A DNA stretch of 28,168 nt from positions 1 to 28,168 of the forward strand of contig CAYGHG010000026.1 in the NCBI GenBank assembly GCA_964349515.1. Reading direction: 5' to 3'. Position numbers and translations under genes: made by a program. Shown in pieces: positions 8,245 to 14,600 of this stretch (positions are counted from its first letter, which is position 1; each line of letters starts with the position of its first letter). This DNA comes from CAYGHG01 sp964349515. Lineage in GTDB: Bacteria > Oederibacteriota > PGYV01 > CAYGHG01. Under the pieces are notes generated by a model. It saw only the letters and a program-made list of their open reading frames with translations. It had not been told where the DNA came from and made no database searches.

Positions 8245-8574
8245 TTCACCTTTTTCCAAAAATATAGTTTTAAGCCTCAAAAACAATTTAATAAGACACA
8301 AGTTAAAAACTGACGCCGCAAACCTTGTGTGGTAAGGGCGGCTGATTTATTTTTCCGAAGAGCCCATAGTTCGGTTATGCTGCGGCAGCAACGGCCTGAT
8401 TTTTTCCCGGCCCCTTTTATTCTGTGACACGCTTTTTCGCGCAAGCCATGACGGGAACCGGCTGCAAAACCCGGTTTGCTTCGGCGCGGACAATGCAGGC
8501 GAAAGCGGAAAAATAAAACTGCCGTCCGCGCAATGCGCCATTCAGGTTTCAACTGCAGGCTATGGCCTCAAAAA
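8245..8574 (-). other. Hairpin-rich spacer between gatB and rlmD, possible structured RNA
   Basis: This 330-bp stretch has no convincing gene; overlapping ORFs on the minus strand look non-coding. It contains strong inverted repeats: GCGCGGAC (8484-8491) with GTCCGCGC (8524-8531), extended inward by GCAG (8495-8498) with CTGC (8519-8522), and AACCGG (8456-8461) with CCGGTT (8471-8476). CCGAA/TTCGG arms flank 8356-8375. I cannot match it to 6S, tmRNA, SRP, RNase P or a known riboswitch. It could be a leader of rlmD, a trailer of gatB or an independent RNA. Confidence 0.35.
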
Positions 8575-10044
8575 TCAGAGGTTAAATTTCTTTTTCAGAA
8601 GCTCGTTTACCGCCTGGGGGTTTGCTTTTCCTTTTGACTCTTTCATTACCTGCCCCACGAGGAAACCCATCCCCGCCGCTTTGCCGCCTTTTATTTCTTC
8701 GGCTACTTTTGTGTTTGCGGCTATGACTTTATCAACAATTTCTTCTATGGCTTTTGTGTCCGTTATCTGAACCAGCCCTTTTTCCTTTACTATTGCCCCG
8801 GGCGCGGTGCCTGTTTTAAACATCTCTTCAAAAACCTGCTTTGCTATTTTGCCGGATATTGTATTGTTTTTTATAAGCCCGGTCAGCTGCCCGATCATTT
8901 CCGGCTTTATCTTCGTTGAATTCACAGACTCTATGCCGGCTTCGTTCATCTTTCCCATAAGTTCGGTTATTATCCAGTTGGCGGCGGGCTTGGCATCCGC
9001 GCCTGCCTTTACCGCTGCTTCAAAATAATCAGCCGTCTCACGCTCCGCGGTCAGAACAGCCGCGTCAGACGCGGGCAGAGCGTACTCTTTTTCAAACCTT
9101 GTTTTTTTCGCGCCCGGAAGCTCGGGGATTGACTGCCTGATTTTTTCTATGTATTCCGCGGAGAGTTCCAGAAGCGGCAGGTCGGGCTCGGGAAAGTACC
9201 GGTAGTCGTGGGACTCTTCCTTGCTCCTCATTGAAAAAGTCTTTCCCTTTGAGGCATCCCACAGCCTGGTCTCCTGCGCTATTTTTTCGCCGGCCTCAGC
9301 GAGCTTCATCTGGCGCTCCTCTTCATACTCCAGCGCCTCTTTTACATTCTTAAATGAATTCATGTTTTTTACTTCCACTTTTACGCCCAGCTTTTCCTGC
9401 CCGCGCGGCCTGACAGACACGTTGGCGTCGCAGCGCAGGCTTCCCTCTTCCATATTGCAGTCGGATACTTCAATATATTTTAGTATTGATTTGAGCGTGG
9501 TGAGGTACAGGTATGCCTCTTCCGCAGAACGCATGTCAGGCTCGCTTACTATTTCATTCAAAGGCACGCCGCCCCTGTTATAGTCCACCACGGATTCCTC
9601 GGCGTCGCCTATCTGCCCGCTTTTGGTAAGATGCAGCAGCTTTGCCGCATCCTCCTCCATGTGGAGCCTTGTGATGCCTATTTTCTTTTTAACCCCGTCT
9701 TTTTCCTCAACCTCTATCCACCCGTTTACGGCTATCGGCATGTCATACTGGGAAATCTGATAGGCCTTCGGAAGGTCGGGGTAATAGTAATTTTTGCGGT
9801 CAAATTTTGTCCTGCCCGCGATTGTGCAGTTCAGGGCGAGGCCCGCCTTTACGGCGCGCGCCACCACTCCCTCGTTAATAACGGGAAGGCTGCCGGGCAG
9901 CCCGAGGCACGCGGGGCAGATATTGGTATTCGGTTCGGAACCGAATTCATTCCTGCACCCGCAGAACGCCTTTGTCTTTGTATTGAGCTCGGCATGCACC
10001 TCGAGCCCTATTACTGTCTCGTACTTTTTTCTTAACTCTTCCAT
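8575..10044 (-). CDS. gatB: Asp-tRNA(Asn)/Glu-tRNA(Gln) amidotransferase subunit B
   Basis: A 489-residue kinase/tRNA-binding subunit of the GatCAB complex, which activates misacylated Glu-tRNA(Gln) or Asp-tRNA(Asn) and converts it to Gln-tRNA(Gln) or Asn-tRNA(Asn) using ammonia from GatA. Recognisable parts are the start YETVIGLEVHAEL, the zinc-type cysteines in FCGCRNEF and NICPACLGLPG, DYNRGGVPLNEIVSEPD, HDYRYFPEPDLPPL-type sequence (here DLPLLELS), and the C-terminal YqeY-like tail domain (about 330-489) ending in NPQAVNELLKKKF. Length is normal. It is the last gene of gatC-gatA-zinc ribbon-gatB. Presence of GatCAB suggests that direct GlnRS and/or AsnRS charging is absent. Confidence 0.96.
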   Translation of the reverse strand: MEELRKKYETVIGLEVHAELNTKTKAFCGCRNEFGSEPNTNICPACLGLPGSLPVINEGVVARAVKAGLALNCTIAGRTKFDRKNYYYPDLPKAYQISQYDMPIAVNGWIEVEEKDGVKKKIGITRLHMEEDAAKLLHLTKSGQIGDAEESVVDYNRGGVPLNEIVSEPDMRSAEEAYLYLTTLKSILKYIEVSDCNMEEGSLRCDANVSVRPRGQEKLGVKVEVKNMNSFKNVKEALEYEEERQMKLAEAGEKIAQETRLWDASKGKTFSMRSKEESHDYRYFPEPDLPLLELSAEYIEKIRQSIPELPGAKKTRFEKEYALPASDAAVLTAERETADYFEAAVKAGADAKPAANWIITELMGKMNEAGIESVNSTKIKPEMIGQLTGLIKNNTISGKIAKQVFEEMFKTGTAPGAIVKEKGLVQITDTKAIEEIVDKVIAANTKVAEEIKGGKAAGMGFLVGQVMKESKGKANPQAVNELLKKKFNL

Positions 10045-10054
10045 TTATCCCTTT

Positions 10055-10414
10055 TTACTCCTGCTTGTTTTCTTCTTCAGCTTTTTCTTCGCCGGCTGCT
10101 TCTTCTTTTTCCTCTTCCGCTGTCTCTTCATCTTCAGCGTCTTCTTCTTTTTTATACTTGCCTGTTTCCTTTTCCCATTCCTCATCCTGAAGTATTACCA
10201 GCGGCCTGTCTGCATATAATTCCTGGTCAAAGCCTTCTCTTTCTATGGACGTAGAGCCGCACGCCGCGCATTCAACCGCCATTTCCATGTCGCCGGAATC
10301 CTGCTGGCAGTACCTGGTTAAAGATCCTTCATTGAACTCCCAGAGCTCCAGCGGTTTGTAATCGGTTACCACCGCGAGAAAGCCCCCTTTGTTTCCGCAC
10401 TTTTTACAGATCAT
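10055..10414 (-). CDS. Small zinc-ribbon protein with acidic tail, inside the gat operon
   Basis: A 119-residue protein with two CxxC knuckles, C3-x2-C6 (MICKKCGNKG) and C49-x2-C52 (VECAACGS), which should bind one zinc as a ribbon. From about residue 77 the sequence becomes a low-complexity Glu/Lys/Ala tail, strongly acidic and probably disordered. No named family recognised. The start is firm: AGGAGG lies 7 nt before the ATG. It sits 15 bp after gatA and 10 bp before gatB, so it is almost certainly cotranscribed with them; a role near translation or tRNA is only guilt by association. The A/G-rich tail makes several antisense ORFs that are not genes. Confidence 0.8.
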   Translation of the reverse strand: MICKKCGNKGGFLAVVTDYKPLELWEFNEGSLTRYCQQDSGDMEMAVECAACGSTSIEREGFDQELYADRPLVILQDEEWEKETGKYKKEEDAEDEETAEEEKEEAAGEEKAEEENKQE

Positions 10415-10429
10415 CTAAAACCTCCTGTT

Positions 10430-11890
10430 TTATAGTTTTGCCTTTTTTTTGTGAAAATCAGTATTGTCCTGATACGCCGCCGCCATATTGAAAAGTTCCT
10501 GCTCCGCGAAAGGTTTGCCCAAAAGCTGCATGCCTACCGGGAGGTTTATCCCGTCAAACCCGCACGGCACCGACATGCCCGGCAGCCCGGCTAAGTTCGG
10601 CGCAATCGTAAATATGTCGGAGAGATACATCGTAAGCGGGTCTGCTGTTTTCTCTCCCGCTTTAAACGCAGTAGTGGGCGAGGTCGGTGTGAGTATCACG
10701 TCCACTTTTTTAAACGCCGCGTCAAAATCATTTTTTATAAGAGTGCGTACCTTCTGTGCTTTTTTATAGTAAGCGTCGTAGTACCCTGACGAGAGCACGT
10801 ATGTGCCGAGCATTATCCTGCGCTTGGTCTCCTTGCCAAAGCCCTTCTGGCGGGAGCGTTTGTACATGTCTATCATGTTTTGCGCCTCAACATCGCGCAG
10901 GCCGTACTGCACGCCGTCAAAGCGCGCGAGGTTTGAGGAGGCCTCAGCTGTCGCAACCACATAGTAAACGTCTATCGCGTACTCGGTATTAGGCAGGGAT
11001 ATTAATTCGGTTTTTGCGCCGAGTTTTTCAAGAACTTTAACCGCGGCATCCACGCTGTCACGCACTTCTTTCTGCATTCCGTCTATGAAATATTCTTTCG
11101 GCAGGCCTATTATTTTTCCCTTTATGTCGGTTTTAATGTTCGCGAAATATTTCTCCGCCGCCACATCCGCAGAGGTGGAGTCCTTAGGGTCGCGCCCCGA
11201 CAAATATTCCGTAACAATAGCCGCGTCTCGCGCGCTTTTTGCTATGGGGCCTATCTGGTCAAGCGACGAACCGAACGCAATCAGGCCGTAGCGCGAAACA
11301 CGGCCGTATGTAGGCTTTAATCCTGTCACCCCGCAAAGCGAAGCGGGCTGTTTTACAGAGCCGCCCGTGTCAGAGCCGAGCGCTGCGGCGCACATATCAG
11401 CTGCCACAGCCGCGGCAGAGCCGCCTGAGGAACCGCCCGGTACACGCGAGAGATCCCAGGGATTTTTTGTGGTAAAGAATCCCGAGTTCTCGGTTGACGA
11501 GCCGAAAGCATATTCATCCATGTTAAGCTTGCCGGTGAATATTGCCCCGGCTTTTATCAGTTTTAAAAGCGCTGTCGCTGTATAGGGAGGTTTGTATCCT
11601 TCGAGCATTTTTGCGGCGCAGGTGGTCTGTATTCCCTCAAGCACCATATTGTCTTTTATACCTATCGGAATGCCGGTAAGGGGTGTTACATCTTCGCCCT
11701 TTAAAAGCCGCGCTTCCTCTTCTTTTGCCCTCGCATAGGCATATTCTTTGGTGACAAGTATATGAGCCTTTACCCTGTCCTCCACCGCGTCTATTCTTTT
11801 ATATACACTGTCGAGTATCTCGGAAGGCTTTATCTTTTTTTCCCTGAGCGCTTTACCCAGTTCCTCAATTCCCTGTTCAAAAAGTTCCAT
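10430..11890 (-). CDS. gatA: Asp-tRNA(Asn)/Glu-tRNA(Gln) amidotransferase subunit A
   Basis: A 486-residue amidase-signature glutaminase of GatCAB. It hydrolyses glutamine and channels ammonia to GatB. The amidase signature is intact: the catalytic lysine in TGIPIGIKDN, the Gly/Ser stretch VPGGSSGGSAAAVAA with the cis-serine, and the nucleophile serine in SDTGGSVKQPASLCG. FGSSTENSGF and YGRVSRYGLIAFGSSLDQIG are also typical GatA sequence. A GTG at 11896 is in frame, but the ATG at 11890 has AAAGG at 5 nt and gives the normal start MELFEQG. It follows gatC after a 48-bp spacer that contains a heptamer repeat. Confidence 0.96.
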   Translation of the reverse strand: MELFEQGIEELGKALREKKIKPSEILDSVYKRIDAVEDRVKAHILVTKEYAYARAKEEEARLLKGEDVTPLTGIPIGIKDNMVLEGIQTTCAAKMLEGYKPPYTATALLKLIKAGAIFTGKLNMDEYAFGSSTENSGFFTTKNPWDLSRVPGGSSGGSAAAVAADMCAAALGSDTGGSVKQPASLCGVTGLKPTYGRVSRYGLIAFGSSLDQIGPIAKSARDAAIVTEYLSGRDPKDSTSADVAAEKYFANIKTDIKGKIIGLPKEYFIDGMQKEVRDSVDAAVKVLEKLGAKTELISLPNTEYAIDVYYVVATAEASSNLARFDGVQYGLRDVEAQNMIDMYKRSRQKGFGKETKRRIMLGTYVLSSGYYDAYYKKAQKVRTLIKNDFDAAFKKVDVILTPTSPTTAFKAGEKTADPLTMYLSDIFTIAPNLAGLPGMSVPCGFDGINLPVGMQLLGKPFAEQELFNMAAAYQDNTDFHKKKAKL

Positions 11891-11911
11891 ATACACCTTT
11901 CTGTTTTTGTC

Positions 11912-11939
11912 TCAACTTTCAACTTTCAACTTTCAGTTT
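11912..11939. repeat. Short heptamer array after gatC
   Basis: Three exact TCAACTT units and one TCAGTTT unit run from 11912 to 11939 in a constant 7-bp phase. The last base touches the gatC stop codon at 11939-11941, the same arrangement as the large array at 745-982. Confidence 0.85.
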
Positions 11940-12223
11940 TAAATTATTTTAGGTACTTTAAAGCCGTTGTTTTGTATGCTCGGGGCCGCGTCAAATACCT
12001 TCTGCCTGTCAAGAGAAGGCTCAATGGCGTCTTCCCTCATTACATTTTTCATCTCAAGCGCGTAAAAAGTGGGCTCAATACCCTCGGTGTCAAGCGACTG
12101 CAGCCTGTTTACATGCTCTATTATCTCCGAGAGCTGCTTTGCGTACTCTTCTTTCTCCGCTTCAGTTATCTCAAGCCTGGAGAGGTTCGCTATGTATTCA
12201 ACATCCTTTATAGTTATTGCCAT
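11939..12223 (-). CDS. gatC: Asp-tRNA(Asn)/Glu-tRNA(Gln) amidotransferase subunit C
   Basis: A 94-residue small subunit that wraps GatA and GatB together. It has the usual layout: helical IKDVEYIANLSRLEITEAEK, then EEYAKQLSEIIEHVNRLQSLDTEGIEPT, and the C-terminal motif REDAIEPSLDRQKVFDAAP. Two ATGs lie close together; the one at 12229 is 1 nt from the GAGG ribosome site, the one at 12223 is 7 nt away, so 12223 is the better start. First gene of the gat operon, downstream of a repeat-filled intergenic region. Confidence 0.95.
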   Translation of the reverse strand: MAITIKDVEYIANLSRLEITEAEKEEYAKQLSEIIEHVNRLQSLDTEGIEPTFYALEMKNVMREDAIEPSLDRQKVFDAAPSIQNNGFKVPKII

Positions 12224-12254
12224 TTTCATACCTCATATATAAATGTAAGCAACT

Positions 12255-12308
12255 TTTGTGCCAGCACAAATGCACATCAAATTTAGCATAAACAGTTGTT
12301 TGTTTCAA
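12255..12308 (-). promoter_or_regulatory. Candidate gat promoter with adjacent palindrome
   Basis: On the minus strand TTGAAA (12308-12303), a 17-bp spacer and TAAATT (12285-12280) form a moderate sigma-70 promoter, with initiation expected near 12273. Immediately downstream, TTTGTGC-CA-GCACAAA (12255-12270) is a perfect 7+7 bp palindrome, as expected for an operator or an early-transcript hairpin. Both assignments are inference. Confidence 0.35.
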
Positions 12309-12341
12309 GGGGAAGTTGAAAAGATACTGTAATCAATAATA

Positions 12342-12381
12342 TCTTCTCCCCTTGGGGGAGAGGACTTAAGGTGAGGGGGGT
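12342..12381. repeat. Dispersed palindromic repeat, GGGAGAGG family, copy 1
   Basis: A CTTCTCCCC/GGGGGAGAG hairpin is followed by ACTTAAGGTGAGGGGGG. Related copies occur at 21303, 23327 and, inverted, 25809, always between genes. The family resembles the widespread bacterial CCCTCACCCTAACCCTCTCCC intergenic repeat. Confidence 0.7.
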
Positions 12382-12533
12382 GTTTTACAGTCTTCGCAGC
12401 CGTCCCCCTTTAAGGGAGCGGTCATACGTCGTTTTAATAACAAAAACAAAACGCGTCTTCGTAGCCGTCCCCCTTTATGGGGGCGGTCATACGTCGTTTC
12501 AATAACAAAAAACGCGGGCCCTTGAAAGAGCCC

Positions 12534-12633
12534 NNNNNNNNNNNNNNNNNNNNNNNNNNNNNNNNNNNNNNNNNNNNNNNNNNNNNNNNNNNNNNNNNNN
12601 NNNNNNNNNNNNNNNNNNNNNNNNNNNNNNNNN
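12534..12633. other. Assembly gap of 100 N
   Basis: Exactly 100 N, a placeholder of unknown real length. The left flank ends GAAAGAGCCC and the right flank restarts at the A-run before the same core, so the missing DNA is probably about 88 bp or that plus whole 115-bp units. Confidence 0.95.
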
Positions 12634-12662
12634 AAAAAACGCGGGCCCTTGAAAGAGCCCGC
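12634..12662 (-). terminator. Terminator hairpin within the tandem array, copy 1
   Basis: Minus-strand reading: GCGGGCTCTTTCAAGGGCCCGC folds into a stem with GCGGGC/GCCCGC and CTT/AAG pairs, followed by GTTTTTT. It is a good rho-independent terminator lying downstream of the gene ending at 12855. A truncated further copy abuts the gap at 12507-12533. Confidence 0.65.
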
Positions 12663-12748
12663 CTACGCAGACACTGCAATTACAAAAACAAAACGCGTCT
12701 TCGCAGCCGTCCCCCTTTACGGGGGCGGTCATACGTCGTTTCAATAAC

Positions 12749-12777
12749 AAAAAACGCGGGCCCTTGAAAGAGCCCGC
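12749..12777 (-). terminator. Terminator hairpin within the tandem array, copy 2
   Basis: Identical to the copy 115 bp to the left: GC-rich stem at 12756-12777 followed on the minus strand by GTTTTTT. It is the first terminator reached by transcripts from the gene ending at 12855. Confidence 0.7.
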
Positions 12778-12854
12778 CTACGCAGACACTGCAATTACAA
12801 AAATAACCCGCATCTTCGTAACGGTCATACGTCGTTTCAATAACAAACACTGCC

Positions 12855-13535
12855 TTACAGTTTTTCAACCCTCACGCTTCCCTCCCACTCTATCCCGTCG
12901 GAATACCTGTTAAGCAGTTCCTTAAACACCCTCACCTCTATTTCCTTAATCACGCTTTCCGCCTGTCTTGGATCCATTACTACTATTTCAAACCTTCCTT
13001 TTTTTCCCTCGTCTGTCACCTGAAACACCGTAAGAGTCGGTACTCCCTCTTCAAACTCATACAGGTGAAAGGCCCAGGGCATTTCATAAGTGTAGTAGTC
13101 CCGCGGCAGCCCGCCAATACAGCAGGCTGTGAGAACTTTCATCCCTGTCGCGGGCGTGATGACAGGGTCCTCTTCCAGAGTGTATTCAATTTTGCCGAGG
13201 CCTGAGGGCATATGCTTTTCCTCCCCCCCGCCTTTTTTCAGGTTTTTTAGTTTTTCTACAGGGAAAGAATATATTTCAGCCATAACTCCCGGCGCATCAG
13301 GAGTTTCTTCAGCCTCTGCCGCGGCTGTCTCTTCAGCAGCAAAAGCGGGCAGCCCTGCCCTTTTTTTCTCGGCGGCAATACTCAGACTAAAATAAAGCAC
13401 AGCCGCAAAATCAGCAATGACAATAAAAGCAATAAGCAAAACAAGCCCGCGTATCCCGCTGTCAGCAGGTTTGGTAACTTTTAAAACAGCCTGTATTTTT
13501 TTTCTTTTTGTTTTCTTCTTACGTTTGGCAGTAAT
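12855..13535 (-). CDS. Membrane-anchored protein of unknown function, apparently starting at ATT
   Basis: From a TTG at 13439 the product would be 194 residues, but this start cuts into the membrane segment. The same frame stays open to a TAA upstream and reads a very basic segment (AKRKKKTKRKK) followed by VTKPADSGIRG and then the hydrophobic LVLLIAFIVIADFAAVLYFSL, a proper positive-inside N-terminus. No ATG, GTG or TTG exists in the extension, yet AGGAG (13543-13547) sits 7 nt before an ATT codon at 13535. That gives 226 residues: basic tail, one membrane helix (about 31-52), Ala/Glu linker, extracytoplasmic domain. The C-terminal part matches the 981-1718 protein (MPWAFHLYEF, PTLTVF, GRFEIV, IEWEG). 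Function unknown. Confidence 0.65.
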   Translation of the reverse strand: MTAKRKKKTKRKKIQAVLKVTKPADSGIRGLVLLIAFIVIADFAAVLYFSLSIAAEKKRAGLPAFAAEETAAAEAEETPDAPGVMAEIYSFPVEKLKNLKKGGGEEKHMPSGLGKIEYTLEEDPVITPATGMKVLTACCIGGLPRDYYTYEMPWAFHLYEFEEGVPTLTVFQVTDEGKKGRFEIVVMDPRQAESVIKEIEVRVFKELLNRYSDGIEWEGSVRVEKL

Positions 13536-13547
13536 CTTTTTTCTCCT

Positions 13548-13642
13548 GTTTGTGTCTTTTACTTTTGTCTTATGGCTTTTGTCTTCTTAACTTACAGCTT
13601 AAAGTCAAATCCCCCCTGCCCCCCTTTCCGGAGCAAAGGGGG
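13548..13642. repeat. Intergenic block of heptamer-like and C-rich repeats
   Basis: 13553-13606 holds TTTTGTCTTATGGCTTTTGTCTT-like and AACTTACAGCTTAAAG-like units, and 13607-13642 the dispersed repeat AAATCCCCCCTGCCCCCCTTT with a GC-rich loop and AAAGGGGG, able to fold. The whole block resembles 4400-4493. Its right end abuts the methyltransferase stop codon at 13643, where CTTT/AAAG arms could help terminate. Confidence 0.6.
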
Positions 13643-14584
13643 TTATAAGGGCGACTCCCACTGCCAGCCTGTTTTTCCTGTCAGCCGGTAATGTTCCAGG
13701 CGCCTTATTGTGATTTCTGCGAAGACCGGGTCGTTGTCAAATGTGATGACCCTCCTGCCCAGCCTCTCGCCCGCTATCAGCGTTGTGCCTGAGTGGGAGA
13801 AAAAATCCCCCACAACGCCGTTTTTCGGGCTTGAGCTTTCTATGATTCTCTCTATCGCCTTCAGCGGCTTTTGCGCGTAGCAGCCTGCTGCGTTTTCTTC
13901 AAGCCTGTAGAATACCTGCTGTATGTCCACCCAGACGTTGCCCGGCCTTATGAATTGAGATTTTGAACGCTGAGAGTTCTCACTTGTTTTTCCGTTTGTC
14001 TTTTTATAATACCCTTTGAGAATCCTCGGTATTTCGGTATAAACTACTTTGAACCCCGGCGTGCCTTTTATGTAGTGCAGGAGCTCCTGGCGCACCCACA
14101 TCCAGTTTTTCTGGGTGCCGAAACCGCGCTGGTTTCGCATAGTGATGAAGTTTCTCGGTTTAAAGGCATCAAACCCGCGCATCATCATCATAAACTCGGG
14201 CAACGGCTGAAACCCGCGCTTTACATCCGCGCCGAGCCACACATACAGGTGGCTGTTTTTTTTCATCACGGCATCAGCCGCTTCCATCCAGGCGCGTGAA
14301 AAATCCATATATTGCCCCACGCCGGTGCGGCTCAGATTTTTTGTGTTTTTATTCCCCACTGCCACGTTGTAAGGGGGATCGTTTATTATTAGGTCTGCTT
14401 TGTGCCCGCCAAATACTTTTTCCACCTGAAAAACCCGGGCCGCGTCAATCACCCCCACCCTGTGTCCTTTTACAGGGTCAGTCCATACGCAGCCGGGTTT
14501 CAGCCTGCATTGGCGCAGCAGGGCGGATGTTTTTTTCAGCGAGTCTATCCTTTTAATCTTTTCGGCAAATCTGCCTTTTTTCAT
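13643..14584 (-). CDS. Solitary DNA methyltransferase, beta-class N6-adenine/N4-cytosine type
   Basis: A 313-residue SAM-dependent DNA methyltransferase. The catalytic motif IV NDPPYNVAVG (DPPY at 69-72) precedes the SAM-binding motif I GDFFSHSGTTLIAGERLGR (about 259-277), the order of the beta class (PF01555-like); DPPY favours N6-adenine. An N-terminal extension of about 50 residues carries no clear domain. No restriction endonuclease or specificity subunit is encoded nearby, so it is an orphan enzyme, of the kind used for regulation or carried by phages. It starts 16 bp after rmuC with AGGGG upstream, so it is probably the last gene of the amrB-to-rmuC run. The recognition site cannot be inferred. 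Confidence 0.85.
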   Translation of the reverse strand: MKKGRFAEKIKRIDSLKKTSALLRQCRLKPGCVWTDPVKGHRVGVIDAARVFQVEKVFGGHKADLIINDPPYNVAVGNKNTKNLSRTGVGQYMDFSRAWMEAADAVMKKNSHLYVWLGADVKRGFQPLPEFMMMMRGFDAFKPRNFITMRNQRGFGTQKNWMWVRQELLHYIKGTPGFKVVYTEIPRILKGYYKKTNGKTSENSQRSKSQFIRPGNVWVDIQQVFYRLEENAAGCYAQKPLKAIERIIESSSPKNGVVGDFFSHSGTTLIAGERLGRRVITFDNDPVFAEITIRRLEHYRLTGKTGWQWESPL

Positions 14585-14600
14585 CTGCCCCTGCCTGCGG

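Larger units (their letters stand above)
12392..12852. repeat. Compound tandem repeat array, 115-bp unit, interrupted by a gap
   Basis: The full unit is 115 bp, measured between CTTCG starts at 12699 and 12814 and between ACGCGGG cores at 12639 and 12754. It has two halves: an A half with CCGTCCCCCTTTACGGGGGCGG hairpin (copies starting 12392, 12457, 12699 and, shortened, 12814) and a B half with GCGGGCCCTTGAAAGAGCCCGC hairpin. The first two A halves are only 65 bp apart and lack a B half between them. Every A half ends in a GTCATACGTCGTTT segment. Sequence flanking the N run is the same unit on both sides, so the assembler collapsed the array. Confidence 0.9.

Noticed and set aside
8277..8552. 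Minus-strand ORFs in the gatB-rlmD spacer
   Set aside because: Two overlapping frames, no ribosome site, Arg/Ser/Cys-rich composition and strong inverted repeats point to non-coding DNA.
12392..12852. CRISPR array
   Set aside because: The 115-bp units are repeated whole with no unique spacers; palindromic halves alternate, and no cas gene is nearby. The 7-bp arrays likewise have no spacers.
12434..12868. ORFs across or beside the N run at 12534
   Set aside because: They translate the 115-bp tandem repeat or unknown bases; no protein features.
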